Source: Streptomyces venezuelae ATCC 10712 | Lineage (GTDB): Bacteria > Actinomycetota > Actinomycetes > Streptomycetales > Streptomycetaceae | Length of the DNA stretch: 64,000 nt | Reading direction: 5' to 3' | Assembly: GCF_008639165.1 (NCBI RefSeq) | Contig: NZ_CP029197.1 | Span: forward strand, 1,922,001 to 1,986,000 | Shown here: positions 1 to 9,511 of the stretch, one piece after another | Numbering within the stretch: position 1 is the stretch's first letter | Layout: the number at the start of each line of letters is the position of its first letter | Translations under genes and position numbers: made by a program | Notes under the pieces: generated by a model | What the model saw: the letters and a program-made list of their open reading frames with translations, nothing else | The model's database searches: none | What the model was told of the DNA's origin: nothing

Positions 1-987
1 GAAGCGGCGGTGCATCCCGCGCATGGTCTCCTCGCGGAACCAGGTGACCTCGGTGTAGCCCTCGGGGATGTCGAACTTCGGCATCAGGTTCTTCTCGACG
101 AACATGCCGTCGGTGCTGACCTGCTCGGCGACCAGGAGGGTGTTGCGGCAGCCCTCCTGCCAGGCGTCCGAGGAGTCGACGGCGTACATCTCGTCGGTGG
201 ACTTCAGGTAGTAGCCGGTGCCGTCGAAGCGGAAGCGGTCCGGGTCGGAGAGGTTCTTGCCGGTCTGGATGCACAGCAGCGCGTCGTGGGCGGCGGCCTC
301 GTGCGCGTACGTGTAGTGCGAGTCGTTGGTGACCAGCGGCGGGATGCCGAGCTTCTTGCCGATCTCCAGGAGTCCGTCGCGGACCCGGCGCTCGATCTCG
401 ATGCCGTGGTCCATCAGCTCCAGGAAGTACCGGTCCTTGCCGAAGATGTCCTGGTACTCGGAGGCGGACTTCAGGGCCTCGTCGAACTGGCCGAGCCGGA
501 GCCGGGTCTGCAGCTCGCCGGAGGGGCAGCCGGTGGAGGCGATCAGCCCCTCGGACCACTGGGAGATGGTCTCCTTGTCCATCCGGGGCCACTTCTGCAG
601 CCAGCCCTCGGCGTACGCGTCGGAGGAGAGCCGGAAGAGGTTGTGCAGTCCGGTGTTGTTCGCCGCCCAGATCGTCTTGTGGGTGTAACCACCGGAACCG
701 GAGACGTCGTCCCGCTTCTGGTGCGGCTGGCCCCACTGGATCTTCCGCTTGTTGCGGCGGGACTCGGGGGCGACGTACGCCTCGATGCCGATGATCGGCG
801 TCACCCCGGCCTTCTTCGCCGAGTGGAAGAAGTCGTACGCCCCGTGGAGATTGCCGTGGTCGGACATCGCGATGTGGGTCATGCCCATCTCGTTGCACGC
901 GTTGAACATGTCCTTCAGCCGCGCGGCACCGTCCAGCAGCGAGTACTGGGTGTGGACGTGGAGGTGCGTGAAGGGCGGCTTGGTCAC
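1..987 (-). CDS. dnaE: DNA polymerase III alpha subunit, N-terminal part (3' end outside window)
   Basis: This is the catalytic subunit of the replicative polymerase, cut by the window edge after 329 codons. The GTG start at 987 is preceded by GGAGG about 8 nt upstream. The protein opens MTKPPFTHLHVHTQYSLLDG, the HxH beginning of the PHP domain found at the N-terminus of DnaE. It continues with the DnaE-type stretches MTHIAMSDHGNLHGAYDFFH and VTPIIGIEAYVAP. The polymerase palm, with its catalytic aspartates, lies outside the window. It is divergent from the DUF2252 gene. The assignment is secure from length, start and motifs. Whether the PHP domain keeps all metal ligands cannot be judged from this fragment. 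Confidence 0.96.
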   Translation of the reverse strand, partial: MTKPPFTHLHVHTQYSLLDGAARLKDMFNACNEMGMTHIAMSDHGNLHGAYDFFHSAKKAGVTPIIGIEAYVAPESRRNKRKIQWGQPHQKRDDVSGSGGYTHKTIWAANNTGLHNLFRLSSDAYAEGWLQKWPRMDKETISQWSEGLIASTGCPSGELQTRLRLGQFDEALKSASEYQDIFGKDRYFLELMDHGIEIERRVRDGLLEIGKKLGIPPLVTNDSHYTYAHEAAAHDALLCIQTGKNLSDPDRFRFDGTGYYLKSTDEMYAVDSSDAWQEGCRNTLLVAEQVSTDGMFVEKNLMPKFDIPEGYTEVTWFREETMRGMHRRF

Positions 988-1146
988 GGGGGAGGCCTCC
1001 GGCGGTGAACTTCAGGGGGGACAGCGTCGAAGTCTACGTCGCCGGACTGACAGCGGCCGGGCACTCGGGGGTACCGTCGCGCGTTGGGAGACAGGAACAC
1101 CTGTCCCCTTTTGTCTATGCACGGCTTCGCACCAGGAGGCACCTCG

Positions 1147-2472
1147 ATGTCGGTCCCCCAGCCCACCGCCACGGAGCGCGGTGAGCACATCCTCGCCGTC
1201 TTCGACACCGCCTTCGGCGAGCTCCTCGCCGCCGACCCGGCGGCCTTCCGCGTCAAGTTCCGGAAGATGGCCGGCTCCGCCTTCGCCTTCTACCGCGGCA
1301 CCGCCTGCCTCTTCTACTCCGACCTGGAGCGGGAGGCCCACAGCGGCCCCTACCTGGACGAGCGCACCGGCCGGGTCTGGATCCACGGCGATCTGCACGC
1401 CGAGAACTTCGGCACGTACATGGACGCCAACGGCCGCCTGATCTTCAACGTCAACGACTTCGACGAGGCGTACGTGGGCCCCTTCACCTGGGACCTCAAG
1501 CGGCTCGCCGCCTCCCTCGCCCTCCTCGGCTACGCGAAGGCGCTCAGCGACGAGCAGATCACCCACCTGGTCCGGATCTTCGCCGCCTCCTACCGGGAGC
1601 GGATCCACGCCCTGGCGACCGGCGCGAAGACCGACGAGCTGCCGCCGTTCACGCTGGACACCGCCGAGGGCGCGCTGCTCGACGCGCTGCGCGACGCCCG
1701 CTCCATGACCCGCTTCGGACTCCTCGACTCGATGACCGAGATCCGCGACTTCGAGCGCCGCTTCTCCGCCGGCGGCGGCGCCATCGAGCTGGACGCGGCC
1801 GCCCGGTACAAGGTCCTCGCGGCCTTCGACGGCTATCTGGAGACCCTCCCGGAGTCCAGCCTGGCCCGCCCCGACTCGTACCGCGTGAAGGACGTGGTCG
1901 GGCGGCGCGGGATCGGCATCGGCTCGGCCGGCCTCCCCTCGTACAACATCCTCCTGGAGGGCAACAGCGACGCCCTGGAGAACGACGTCGTGATCTACCT
2001 CAAGCAGGCGCAGACCCCCGCGGTCTCCCGCCATGTGACGGACGCGGCGGTACGGGAGTACTTCCAGCACGAGGGACACCGCACCGTGATCTCGCAGCGG
2101 GCGCTCCAGGCGCACGCCGACCCGTGGCTCGGCTGGACGGAGCTCGACGGCGCCGGGCAGCTGGTCGCGGAGGTCTCGCCGTACGCGGTGGACCTCGACT
2201 GGTCGGACATCGACGACCCGCGGGACATCGCGGCCACCGTCGCCGACCTGGGCCGGGCGACGGCGACCATGCACGCGGCGGCGGACGACTCCAGCGGGCA
2301 CTCGCTGGTGCCGTTCTCGACGGAGCGGGCCATCGACGCGGCGATCGCGGCCGACGAGGAGGGCTTCGCGGAGCTCCTGGTGGACTTCGCGCACGCGTAC
2401 GGGGCGCGGGCCCGGGCCGACCACCAGATCTTCGTGGACCTCTTCCGCAACGGGCGGATCCCGGGGCTGTAG
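1147..2472 (+). CDS. DUF2252 family protein with kinase-like HGD motif
   Basis: A 441-residue soluble protein of the DUF2252 family, which is common in actinobacteria; its reaction is unknown. The ATG at 1147 was chosen because AGGAGG (1134-1139) lies 7 nt before it; an in-frame start at 1084 has no such site. Residues 80-87 read HGDLHAEN and are followed by NVNDFDEAY. This HGDxHxxN...D(F)D pattern matches the catalytic and metal loops of aminoglycoside-phosphotransferase/kinase-fold enzymes, so a phosphotransfer activity is possible, but that is inference. There is no signal peptide or membrane segment. It stands alone between dnaE and a small membrane protein. Confidence 0.85.
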   Translation: MSVPQPTATERGEHILAVFDTAFGELLAADPAAFRVKFRKMAGSAFAFYRGTACLFYSDLEREAHSGPYLDERTGRVWIHGDLHAENFGTYMDANGRLIFNVNDFDEAYVGPFTWDLKRLAASLALLGYAKALSDEQITHLVRIFAASYRERIHALATGAKTDELPPFTLDTAEGALLDALRDARSMTRFGLLDSMTEIRDFERRFSAGGGAIELDAAARYKVLAAFDGYLETLPESSLARPDSYRVKDVVGRRGIGIGSAGLPSYNILLEGNSDALENDVVIYLKQAQTPAVSRHVTDAAVREYFQHEGHRTVISQRALQAHADPWLGWTELDGAGQLVAEVSPYAVDLDWSDIDDPRDIAATVADLGRATATMHAAADDSSGHSLVPFSTERAIDAAIAADEEGFAELLVDFAHAYGARARADHQIFVDLFRNGRIPGL

Positions 2473-2524
2473 GGACGGCGGGGACCGTTCACAGACTGCC
2501 TTTAGGGACGTCTTACGGTCCCGC

Positions 2525-3229
2525 ATGGGACACTCCACGACGATGGACATGGCAGGGACGCAGCTGAGGGCGCTGCGGGCGGCGATCTTCACGGCACTGG
2601 TCGTGACGCTGTCCGTGGCGTCCCACGTGCTGCTCTCGCGCGTGCCGCTGCCGCTCGGGACGGTCGTCCCGGTCGCGGTCGGCGTCTTCGCCGTGGCGTA
2701 CGCCCTGGCGGGCCGGGAGCGGGGTCTCGGCCCGATCGCCGGGCTTCTCGTCCCGCTGGAGCTGGCGGCGGACACGCTCTTCACCAGCGGTCAGGCGGTC
2801 TGTTACGGCGCCGCCGGCGGGCCGGTCGCCGGTTCGCTGCGCGCGGTGGGCGTGGAGGTGTTCTGCGGCGGCGCCGTGGGCGGCCCGCTGCCCGGTGTCG
2901 CGGCCCCCGAGAGCGGTGCCGCGGTCGCCCTGCTCGACTCCCCCGACCCGGCGCTGCCGTGGCTGCTGCTCCTGGCCCACGTGGGCGTGGGCCTGTCGGC
3001 GGCGGTCTGGCTGCGCGGTGGGGAGCGGGCGCTCGCCCGTCTGCTCGGCGCGGTGGCCGCGTTCGCGTTCCGTCCGCTGCTGCTCATGGCGGCGTTCTTC
3101 CGTACCGGTGGTCCGGCGCCGCGCCGCGCCGGACGCCCGGCGGGAGGGCCGCGGCCCTCCCGCACCCGGCTCCTCACGCACTCCGTGGGACGGCGGGGAC
3201 CTCCGTGCCCCGGCCTCGCTCTCGTCTGA
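2525..3229 (+). CDS. hypothetical membrane protein
   Basis: I do not recognise a characterised family. The 234-residue reading has about four hydrophobic segments (near residues 15-35, 42-60, 140-160 and 170-190). Two cysteines sit between the early and late segments, and the C-terminal tail is Arg/Pro/Gly-rich and probably cytoplasmic. The ATG at 2525 has no convincing Shine-Dalgarno. A TACGGT hexamer at 2514-2519 lies only 5 nt upstream, so a leaderless start or the later ATG at 2543 are both possible. It precedes a membrane-anchored thioredoxin by about 65 bp in the same direction, which may point to a link with envelope redox chemistry, but nothing proves it. Confidence 0.6.
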   Translation: MGHSTTMDMAGTQLRALRAAIFTALVVTLSVASHVLLSRVPLPLGTVVPVAVGVFAVAYALAGRERGLGPIAGLLVPLELAADTLFTSGQAVCYGAAGGPVAGSLRAVGVEVFCGGAVGGPLPGVAAPESGAAVALLDSPDPALPWLLLLAHVGVGLSAAVWLRGGERALARLLGAVAAFAFRPLLLMAAFFRTGGPAPRRAGRPAGGPRPSRTRLLTHSVGRRGPPCPGLALV

Positions 3230-3293
3230 GCGGCGCAGGCCTCCAGGCACGCAGTCCCCCTTTCTCTTTCTCACCCTCACGGAGATCACGATC

Positions 3294-4109
3294 ATGAGCG
3301 CACGCAACACCCAGGCCAACAAGGCCGCCGCCCGCGAGCGGCTCCGCGTCGAGCGGGAGCGCCAGGCGAAGAAGGACCGGGCGCGCCGGCAGCTCGTCGT
3401 CGGCGTCTCGGCCGTGGCCGTGCTGGCCGCCGCCGGCGGCATCGGCTACGCCGTGGTGCAGTCGAACAAGCCCTCCCAGTGGGAGGAGGCGGGCAAGGCG
3501 ACGACCGTGACGGCCCCGAAGAACACCACGGGCACGAACGGCACGACCGTCGTGGTGGGCAAGGCGTCCGCGAAGAAGACCCTGGAGCTGTACGAGGACT
3601 CCCGCTGCCCGGTCTGCGCGACCTTCGAGCAGTCCGTGGGCGCCACGGTCGAGAAGGACGTCGAGGCCGGCAAGTACAAGATCAAGTACATCGGCGCCAC
3701 CTTCATCGACAACGGCGCTCCGGGCGAGGGTTCGAAGAACGCCCTCTCGGCGCTCGGCGCCGCGCTGAACGTGAGCCCCGAGGCCTTCCTGAAGTACAAG
3801 TCGGCGCTCTACTCGGCGGAGTTCCACCCCGAGGAGAACGACGACAAGTTCGCCGAGGACTCCTACCTCCTGAAGGTGGCCGACTCGGTGCCGGCCCTCA
3901 AGGGCAACGCCGAGTTCAAGAAGAACGTCGAGGACGGCACGTTCGACGCCTGGGCCATGAAGATGTCCAAGGCCTTCGACGACAGCGGCGTGACGGGCAC
4001 CCCGACGCTGAAGATGGACGGCAAGAAGGTCACGACGGCGGGCTCCGACAACCCGCCGATGACCGCGGCCGAGTTCACCACGGCGATCGACGCGGCCCTC
4101 AAGGGCTGA
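3294..4109 (+). CDS. membrane-anchored DsbA-like thioredoxin-fold protein
   Basis: A 271-residue extracytoplasmic thiol-disulfide oxidoreductase of the DsbA/thioredoxin_4 type. The ATG at 3294 follows GGAG (3281-3284). The N-terminus is very basic (about 32 residues) and leads into a single membrane segment at about 34-56 (LVVGVSAVAVLAAAGGIGYA). A Thr/Lys linker follows, then the catalytic C105-P-V-C108 in the stretch LYEDSRCPVCATF. The later GVTGTPTLKMDGK fits the cis-Pro loop (T-P) of the fold. Family knowledge suggests disulfide formation or protein redox maintenance outside the membrane. A strong hairpin follows the stop, so this and possibly the upstream membrane protein form one unit. 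Confidence 0.88.
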   Translation: MSARNTQANKAAARERLRVERERQAKKDRARRQLVVGVSAVAVLAAAGGIGYAVVQSNKPSQWEEAGKATTVTAPKNTTGTNGTTVVVGKASAKKTLELYEDSRCPVCATFEQSVGATVEKDVEAGKYKIKYIGATFIDNGAPGEGSKNALSALGAALNVSPEAFLKYKSALYSAEFHPEENDDKFAEDSYLLKVADSVPALKGNAEFKKNVEDGTFDAWAMKMSKAFDDSGVTGTPTLKMDGKKVTTAGSDNPPMTAAEFTTAIDAALKG

Positions 4110-4124
4110 CGGCCGCCCGCCCTT

Positions 4125-4171
4125 CGCCCGGCCCCCGCGCCCCCCCTCCACGGGGGTACGGGGGCCGGGCG
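4125..4171 (+). terminator. hairpin terminator after DsbA-like gene
   Basis: A 13-bp perfect stem (CGCCCGGCCCCCG at 4125-4137 and its complement at 4159-4171) with a 21-nt loop lies 15 nt after the stop. There is no T-run, as is usual for Streptomyces terminators. Confidence 0.7.
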
Positions 4172-4233
4172 ACGTGGGGGCGACGACTCGGCGAACTTCC
4201 GGAAATAGCCTGCCCAACGGGCGTACCCGTCAG

Positions 4234-4239
4234 TAATCT
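4234..4239 (+). promoter_or_regulatory. -10 hexamer, probable leaderless promoter of phoD
   Basis: TAATCT ends 8 nt before the GTG start at 4248, the spacing expected if transcription begins at or next to the start codon. No good -35 is visible and there is no Shine-Dalgarno. Confidence 0.5.
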
Positions 4240-4247
4240 GACTGCCC

Positions 4248-5897
4248 GTGACCAGTCGTTTCATATCCTCCGCCCCCACGCGGCGCACGGTCGTCAAGGC
4301 CGCCGCCGTCACCGCCGTCACCGCGCCCGCCCTCCTCGGCGCGGCCTCCACGGCCCACGCCGGCTCCGGGGCGCCCGCGTTCCTCCACGGCGTCGCCTCC
4401 GGCGACCCGCTGCCCGACGGCGTCCTGCTCTGGACGCGCGTCACCCCCACCCCCGAGGCCGTGCCCGGCTCCGGCCTCGGCCCCGACGTCCAGGTCGACT
4501 GGGAGCTCGCCGAGGACCGCTCCTTCGGCCGGGTCGTCGCCTCCGGCACGACCACGGCGAGCGCCGGCTCCGACCACACGGTCAAGGCCGACGTCCGCGG
4601 CCTGCGCCCGGCCACCTCCTACTGGTTCCGCTTCACCGCGGGCTCCGCCGTCTCCCCCGCCGCGCACACCCGCACCGCCCCGGCCGCCGACGCCACGGCG
4701 CCCGGCGTGCGCTTCGGCGTGGTCTCCTGCGCCAACTGGGAGGCCGGCCACTTCGCCGCGTACCGCCATCTCGCCGCCCGCGCCGACCTGGACGCGATCC
4801 TGCACCTCGGCGACTACGTGTACGAGTACGGCAGCGGCACCTACCCGGCGGCCGAGTACACCGTCCGGCAGCACGAGCCGCGCCACGAGATCGTCTCCCT
4901 GGCCGATTACCGCACCCGGCACGGCCACTACAAGACGGATCCCGACCTCCAGGCGCTGCACGCGGCCCACCCGTTCGTCGCCATCTGGGACGACCACGAG
5001 TTCGCCAACGACGCCTGGACGGGCGGGGCCGAGAACCACACCCCCGGCGCCGAGGGCGACTGGGCGGCCCGGGTCGCCGCCGCCAAGCAGGCGTACTTCG
5101 AGTGGATGCCGGTCCGCACCTCCACGGAGGGCACGGTCTTCCGCCGGCTGCGCTTCGGCAAGCTGGCCGATCTGCACCTGCTCGACCTGCGTTCCTTCCG
5201 TTCCGCCCCGGCGAAGACGGGCAGCGGCTCGGTCGACGACCCGGAGCGGAGCATCACCGGGCGCGCCCAGCTCGACTGGCTGAAGTCCGGTCTGGCCGGC
5301 TCGGACGCGACCTGGCAGCTGGTCGGCACCTCGGTGATGATCTCGCCGGTCGCCTTCGGCGCGCTGCCCGCCCACCTCCTGGAGCCGATCGCCGAGCTGA
5401 TGGGCCTGCCGAAGGAGGGGCTCGCGGTCAACGTCGACCAGTGGGACGGCTACACGGACGACCGCAAGGAGCTGCTCGGGCACCTGACCTCGCGGGCGAT
5501 CCGCAACACGGTCTTCCTGACCGGTGACATCCACATGGCCTGGGCCAACGACGTACCGGTGAAGGCGGCGACGTACCCCTTCTCGGCGTCCGCCGCGACC
5601 GAGTTCGTGGTCACCTCGGTGACCTCGGACAACCTGGACGACCTGCTGCACGTGGCGCCGGGGACGCTCTCGGTGGTGGCCGCGGGCGCGGTCAAGGCCG
5701 CCAACCGGCACGTGAAGTGGGTGGACATGGACCACCACGGCTACGGCGTCCTGGACGTGACCGCCGAGCGCTCGCAGATGGACTACTACACGGTCTCCGA
5801 CAAGGCGGACCCGGGCGCGACGACGGCGTGGGCGCGCTCGTACCGGACGCTCAGCGGAACGCAGCGTGTCGAGCGGGTGTACCAGCCCGTCCACTGA
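4248..5897 (+). CDS. phoD: secreted PhoD-type alkaline phosphatase/phosphodiesterase
   Basis: A 549-residue PhoD-family metallophosphatase that releases phosphate from organic phosphoesters outside the cell. The N-terminus carries a Tat signal (T-R-R-T-V-V-K near residue 11-17, then an Ala-rich hydrophobic core ending AHA), fitting export of a folded metalloenzyme. An N-terminal beta-sandwich (about 45-145) is followed by the catalytic domain, with [32 protein letters not shown] and LTGDIHMAW as the usual metal-site blocks. The GTG at 4248 gives the complete Tat motif. Phosphate-dependent control is expected from the family, but I could not identify a clear PHO box in the short upstream space. 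Confidence 0.92.
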   Translation: MTSRFISSAPTRRTVVKAAAVTAVTAPALLGAASTAHAGSGAPAFLHGVASGDPLPDGVLLWTRVTPTPEAVPGSGLGPDVQVDWELAEDRSFGRVVASGTTTASAGSDHTVKADVRGLRPATSYWFRFTAGSAVSPAAHTRTAPAADATAPGVRFGVVSCANWEAGHFAAYRHLAARADLDAILHLGDYVYEYGSGTYPAAEYTVRQHEPRHEIVSLADYRTRHGHYKTDPDLQALHAAHPFVAIWDDHEFANDAWTGGAENHTPGAEGDWAARVAAAKQAYFEWMPVRTSTEGTVFRRLRFGKLADLHLLDLRSFRSAPAKTGSGSVDDPERSITGRAQLDWLKSGLAGSDATWQLVGTSVMISPVAFGALPAHLLEPIAELMGLPKEGLAVNVDQWDGYTDDRKELLGHLTSRAIRNTVFLTGDIHMAWANDVPVKAATYPFSASAATEFVVTSVTSDNLDDLLHVAPGTLSVVAAGAVKAANRHVKWVDMDHHGYGVLDVTAERSQMDYYTVSDKADPGATTAWARSYRTLSGTQRVERVYQPVH

Positions 5898-6204
5898 TGT
5901 TCCCCTGACGGCCCCTCAACGACGATTTTCAGCCATGATCTCTTCTGTTAACGGGAGATCACATCGTCACGGCGGGTGGCTGATTTCGGAGATCGAATCC
6001 GGACACACCACCCGCCTCCGTCACCTCGCCTGTTACGTCGACGTCTCAAACTCCGGAAGACGCGCAAGATTTTCTTCCCGATGCCCCGAATTGACCCATG
6101 AATGATTGGGCCTGATCACTCCTCAACAGTGTCTGACATGGACGCGTAATCTCCCCGGCGTGGCGGAGGAAGTTCCTCCCCCCACCCCCCCACGAGGAGT
6201 CACC
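5898..6204. other. 307-bp intergenic region with two inverted repeats
   Basis: No coding potential is seen. It holds TGATCTC (5936-5942) facing GAGATCA (5955-5961), a 7-bp inverted repeat around a GTTAAC-containing loop. It also holds a 9-bp inverted repeat, GGCGGGTGG (5971-5979) facing CCACCCGCC (6008-6016), which could act as a weak terminator for phoD. The part just upstream of the protease is relatively AT-rich and includes TTGACC at 6091-6096, a possible -35, but the matching -10 is poor. Confidence 0.4.
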
Positions 6205-7206
6205 ATGCGTGCTCTTGTCCGCATATCCCCGCGTATGTCACGTCGGATGCTCGGTACGGCCGTCATGGCCGGAACCCTGGCCCTTGCCCCGCTCTCCGCC
6301 CCGGTGGCGAGCGGCACCACCACCCTGGCCGGCGCCTCCGCCGAGGAGTGCGCCGACGACGCCGGCGCCCTCTCCGGCGCCCGCAAGGCGCGCGGCGCCG
6401 CGAACCACGCCGCCGAGCCCAACGAGGTCACGGCCGCCAAGGCCGCGGCCATGGACGCCGATTTCAAGAAGAAGCTGTCCGCCGCCCGTTCCGAGGGCCG
6501 TCTCAGCGCCTCCGCCGGCAGAGCCGCCGCGGTGGTGAACATCCCCGTCTACTTCCACGTCATCCACTCCGGAACGACGGGCAAGCTCTCCGCGAGCGCG
6601 ATCACCAGCCAGATGAACGTCCTGAACGCGGCCTACGCGGGCCAGGGCACCGGCAATGTGAACTCCAACTTCCAGTTCACCCTGGCCGGTACCGACTACA
6701 CGGACAACGCCAGCTGGTACAACCTCTCCTCCGGCTCCACCGCCGAGAAGCAGATGAAGCAGACCCTCCGCAAGGGCGGCGCCGGCGCGCTGAACTTCTA
6801 CACCGCCAACCTCGGCGGCGGCCTCCTCGGCTGGGCGACCTTCCCGTCCTCGTACGCCTCGAACCCGCAGATGGACGGCGTCGTGGTCCTCGACGCCTCC
6901 CTGCCGGGCGGCTCCGCGGCCAACTACAACCAGGGCGACACCGCCACCCACGAGGTCGGCCACTGGATGGGCCTCTACCACACGTTCCAGGGCGGCTGCA
7001 GCGGCAGCGGTGACGGCGTCGCCGACACCCCGGCCGAGAAGAGCCCGGCGTACGAGTGCCCCACCGGCCGTGACTCCTGCACCAACAAGACCGGCGTGGA
7101 CCCGATCCACAACTTCATGGACTACACCTACGACGCCTGCATGTACCAGTTCACCTCGGGCCAGGTGACCCGGATGAACGAGTACTGGACGGCGTACCGC
7201 GCCTGA
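6205..7206 (+). CDS. secreted zinc metalloprotease, M43 (pappalysin/cytophagalysin) type
   Basis: A 333-residue secreted metzincin. The ATG at 6205 follows GAGGAG (6194-6199). A signal peptide spans about residues 1-35 (basic start, hydrophobic core, [12 protein letters not shown]). A propeptide-like Ala-rich segment precedes the catalytic domain, which starts near [12 protein letters not shown]. The zinc motif H249-E-V-G-H253-W-M-G-L-Y-H259 matches HExxHxxGxxH, and the Met-turn is seen in [11 protein letters not shown]. Cysteines flanking it ([17 protein letters not shown]) fit the disulfides of M43 enzymes. The usual role is extracellular protein digestion. It is a single gene closed by a strong hairpin. 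Confidence 0.9.
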   Translation: MRALVRISPRMSRRMLGTAVMAGTLALAPLSAPVASGTTTLAGASAEECADDAGALSGARKARGAANHAAEPNEVTAAKAAAMDADFKKKLSAARSEGRLSASAGRAAAVVNIPVYFHVIHSGTTGKLSASAITSQMNVLNAAYAGQGTGNVNSNFQFTLAGTDYTDNASWYNLSSGSTAEKQMKQTLRKGGAGALNFYTANLGGGLLGWATFPSSYASNPQMDGVVVLDASLPGGSAANYNQGDTATHEVGHWMGLYHTFQGGCSGSGDGVADTPAEKSPAYECPTGRDSCTNKTGVDPIHNFMDYTYDACMYQFTSGQVTRMNEYWTAYRA

Positions 7207-7221
7207 TCCGGCCCCACGCGC

Positions 7222-7257
7222 GTGTGGCCCCCGGGGGAACTCCCCCGGGGGCCACAC
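7222..7257. terminator. bidirectional hairpin terminator
   Basis: GTGTGGCCCCCGGGGG (from 7222) pairs with its exact complement ending at 7257 around a 4-nt loop: a 16-bp perfect stem between two convergent genes, with no T-run. Confidence 0.85.
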
Positions 7258-7272
7258 CCGTTCGGCACGGTC

Positions 7273-7842
7273 CTACAGGCTGTCCAGGAAGGCGAGCGCC
7301 ACCGACCAGGTCCGCTCCGCCGACTCCTCGTCCCAGTCGGGCAGCTCCGGGTCGGTGTACACGTGCCCGGCGCCCGGGTACCGGTAGATCTCCACGTCCG
7401 CCCCGGCCCTGCGCATCTGCAGGTACCAGGAGGACAGCCAGTCGTGCGTCTCGAACGGATCGGGATCGGCCACGTGCAGCTGCACGGGCAGCTCGTCCAC
7501 CGAGGCCGACTCCGCGAGGTCCGAGGTGCCGTGGAACAGCAGCAGCCCGCGCGCCTTCTCGTCCCCGAGCGCCAGGGTCTGCGCGATCGACGCCCCCAGC
7601 GAGAGGCCCATGTAGACCAGGCCGCGCTCGGAGTAGGGCGCGGCGGCCAGCACCGCCCGCTTCAGCAGCTCGTCCTTGCCGATCTCGTCCCGCAGCGCCA
7701 CGCCCTCCTCGACGGTCCCGACCGTCCGGCCCCCGTAGAGGTCCGGGGTCCAGACCTTGTGCCCGGCGGCGCGGAGCCGCTCGGCGGCGGCCTCGACGGA
7801 AGGGGTCAGCCCGTAGGCCGAGTGGAAGAGCATGATGTCCAT
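7273..7842 (-). CDS. dienelactone-hydrolase-like alpha/beta hydrolase
   Basis: A 189-residue alpha/beta hydrolase of the DLH family. It starts MDIMLFHSAYGLTPSV; the nearby ATG at 7851 is an alternative that adds three residues. The nucleophile-elbow position reads YMGLSLGASIAQ, so the usual Cys/Ser is a Ser in GLSLGAS. The late His lies in RYPGAGHVYTDP, and an Asp in HVADPDPFETHDW could complete the triad. Substrate unknown. It is separated from the antiporter by 38 bp and may be co-transcribed with it. Confidence 0.8.
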   Translation of the reverse strand: MDIMLFHSAYGLTPSVEAAAERLRAAGHKVWTPDLYGGRTVGTVEEGVALRDEIGKDELLKRAVLAAAPYSERGLVYMGLSLGASIAQTLALGDEKARGLLLFHGTSDLAESASVDELPVQLHVADPDPFETHDWLSSWYLQMRRAGADVEIYRYPGAGHVYTDPELPDWDEESAERTWSVALAFLDSL

Positions 7843-7880
7843 GCGTCCCATCCTGCCACCCGGCCCGCGGGGCACCGGAA

Positions 7881-9473
7881 TCACCGCATGCTGCGCACGT
7901 CCAGCTGGCGCAGCACCCGGTCCACCACCTCCGGGTCGGCGCCCGGCTCGCTGCGCGCCGCGAGCACCTCGTGCCGGGCGGCCGACATCAGCTCCCGCTG
8001 GATCCGCTGCACCGACTTGAAGCGCTGCGTCCGCTCCATGAACGCGGCCCTCCGCTCCTCGTCGACCATGTCGGGACTGATCCGCGCCCCGATGTCGTAC
8101 GCCCCGCGCAGCAGCCGCTCCTGGACCTCCTCGGGCAGCTCCTCGACCTCCTCGATCTCCTTGAGCCTGCGCTTGGCGGCCCTCGCGGCCCGGATCGCGA
8201 GGTCGCGCTCCAGGACCCGCTCCGCGTCCGCGTCGGCCCGCACGCCGAGCCGCCGGACCAGCCAGGGCAGCGTGAGCCCCTGGAAGACGAGCGTGGCGAT
8301 GATCACGCAGAAGGCGATGAAGACGATCTCGTCGCGGCCGGGGAACGGCGAGCCGTCGTCGGTGCGCAGCGGGATGGCGAGCGCGAGCGCCACCGAGGCC
8401 ACCCCGCGCATCCCCGCCCACCACATGACGATGGTCTCCCGCCAGCTCGTCGGGATCTCCTCGTCGACGTCCCTGCGGGTGTGCAGCCGCTTCGCCAGCC
8501 AGGTGGCCGGAAGCAGCCAGAGCAGCCGGACACCGACGACCACCCCGACCACGGCGGCGCCCCAGCCGAGCATCTCCCCGCCGCGACCCTCCGCGACCCC
8601 GAAGACATGGACGAGTTCGAGGCCGATCAGGCCGAACGCGATGCCGGTGACGAGGGTGTCGACGACCTGCCAGAAGGTCTGTCCGGCGAGCCGCCCCATG
8701 ACGTCGTCGGCGTCCGTCGCGTGCTCGGCGAGGAAGAGGGCCGTCACCAGGACGGAGAGGACGCCGGAACCGTGCAGCTCCTCGGCGAGGACGTAACTCA
8801 CGAAGGGCACGAGGAGGGTGAGCCCGGTCTGCAGGGTGGCGTCGCCGAGCAGCCCGATGAGCTTGTTGGAGAGCCAGCCGAGCGCCAGACCGACCGCCAC
8901 CGCGACCACCGCGGAGAGGACGAACTCGCCGAGCGCGTCGGGCCAGGAGAAGGAACCGCTGACGGCGGCGCTGATGGCCACGTGGTACAGCACGATGGCG
9001 GTGACGTCGTTGAAGAGCCCCTCGCCCTCCAGGATCGACACCAGCCGCCGGGGCAGCCCGAGCGAGCCGGCCACCGCGGTCGCCGCGACCGGGTCCGGCG
9101 GCGCGACGAGCGCGCCGAGCGCGATCGCGGCGGCCAGCGGCAGCCCGGGCACCAGGGCGTTCGCGACCGCGCCGACGGCGGCCGTGGTGACGAACACCAG
9201 GGCGACCGCGAGCAGGAAGATGGGCCGTCTGTTGGCCGCGAACTGCCGCCAGGAGGTGCGCTGCACCGAGGCGTACAGGAGGGGCGGCAGCACCAGCGGG
9301 AGGATGAGCTCCGGCGGGATCTCGACGTTCGGCACGAAGGGCAGGAAGGCCAGCGCGATCCCGACGAGGGTCATCAGGACCGGCGCGGGCAGTCCCAGCC
9401 GCTCACCGAGGGGGACGGTGAGCAGGGCGCCGAGCAGCAGCAAGAACAACAGGGCCAATTGATCCACGGCCAC
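7881..9473 (-). CDS. CPA1-family Na+/H+ antiporter
   Basis: A 530-residue monovalent cation/proton antiporter (NhaP/NHE type). About 11-12 membrane segments fill residues 5-410. The conserved pair is present: VAPPDPVAATAVAGSLGLP, followed by LEGEGLFNDVTAIVLYH, whose Asp is the expected ion-binding residue. The C-terminal about 110 residues are charged and helical (RAAKRRLKEIEEVEELPEEV), a cytoplasmic regulatory tail seen in this family. The GTG at 9473 is used; another GTG two codons downstream is possible. The likely job is pH and sodium homeostasis. Confidence 0.9.
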   Translation of the reverse strand: MAVDQLALLFLLLLGALLTVPLGERLGLPAPVLMTLVGIALAFLPFVPNVEIPPELILPLVLPPLLYASVQRTSWRQFAANRRPIFLLAVALVFVTTAAVGAVANALVPGLPLAAAIALGALVAPPDPVAATAVAGSLGLPRRLVSILEGEGLFNDVTAIVLYHVAISAAVSGSFSWPDALGEFVLSAVVAVAVGLALGWLSNKLIGLLGDATLQTGLTLLVPFVSYVLAEELHGSGVLSVLVTALFLAEHATDADDVMGRLAGQTFWQVVDTLVTGIAFGLIGLELVHVFGVAEGRGGEMLGWGAAVVGVVVGVRLLWLLPATWLAKRLHTRRDVDEEIPTSWRETIVMWWAGMRGVASVALALAIPLRTDDGSPFPGRDEIVFIAFCVIIATLVFQGLTLPWLVRRLGVRADADAERVLERDLAIRAARAAKRRLKEIEEVEELPEEVQERLLRGAYDIGARISPDMVDEERRAAFMERTQRFKSVQRIQRELMSAARHEVLAARSEPGADPEVVDRVLRQLDVRSMR

Positions 9474-9511
9474 ACCCTGCCACGTATGTCCGTTTTATCG
9501 GTGACCGGGGC

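Noticed and set aside
1084..1146. Longer start for the DUF2252 protein
   Set aside because: The ATG at 1147 has AGGAGG at ideal spacing; the upstream in-frame codon does not.
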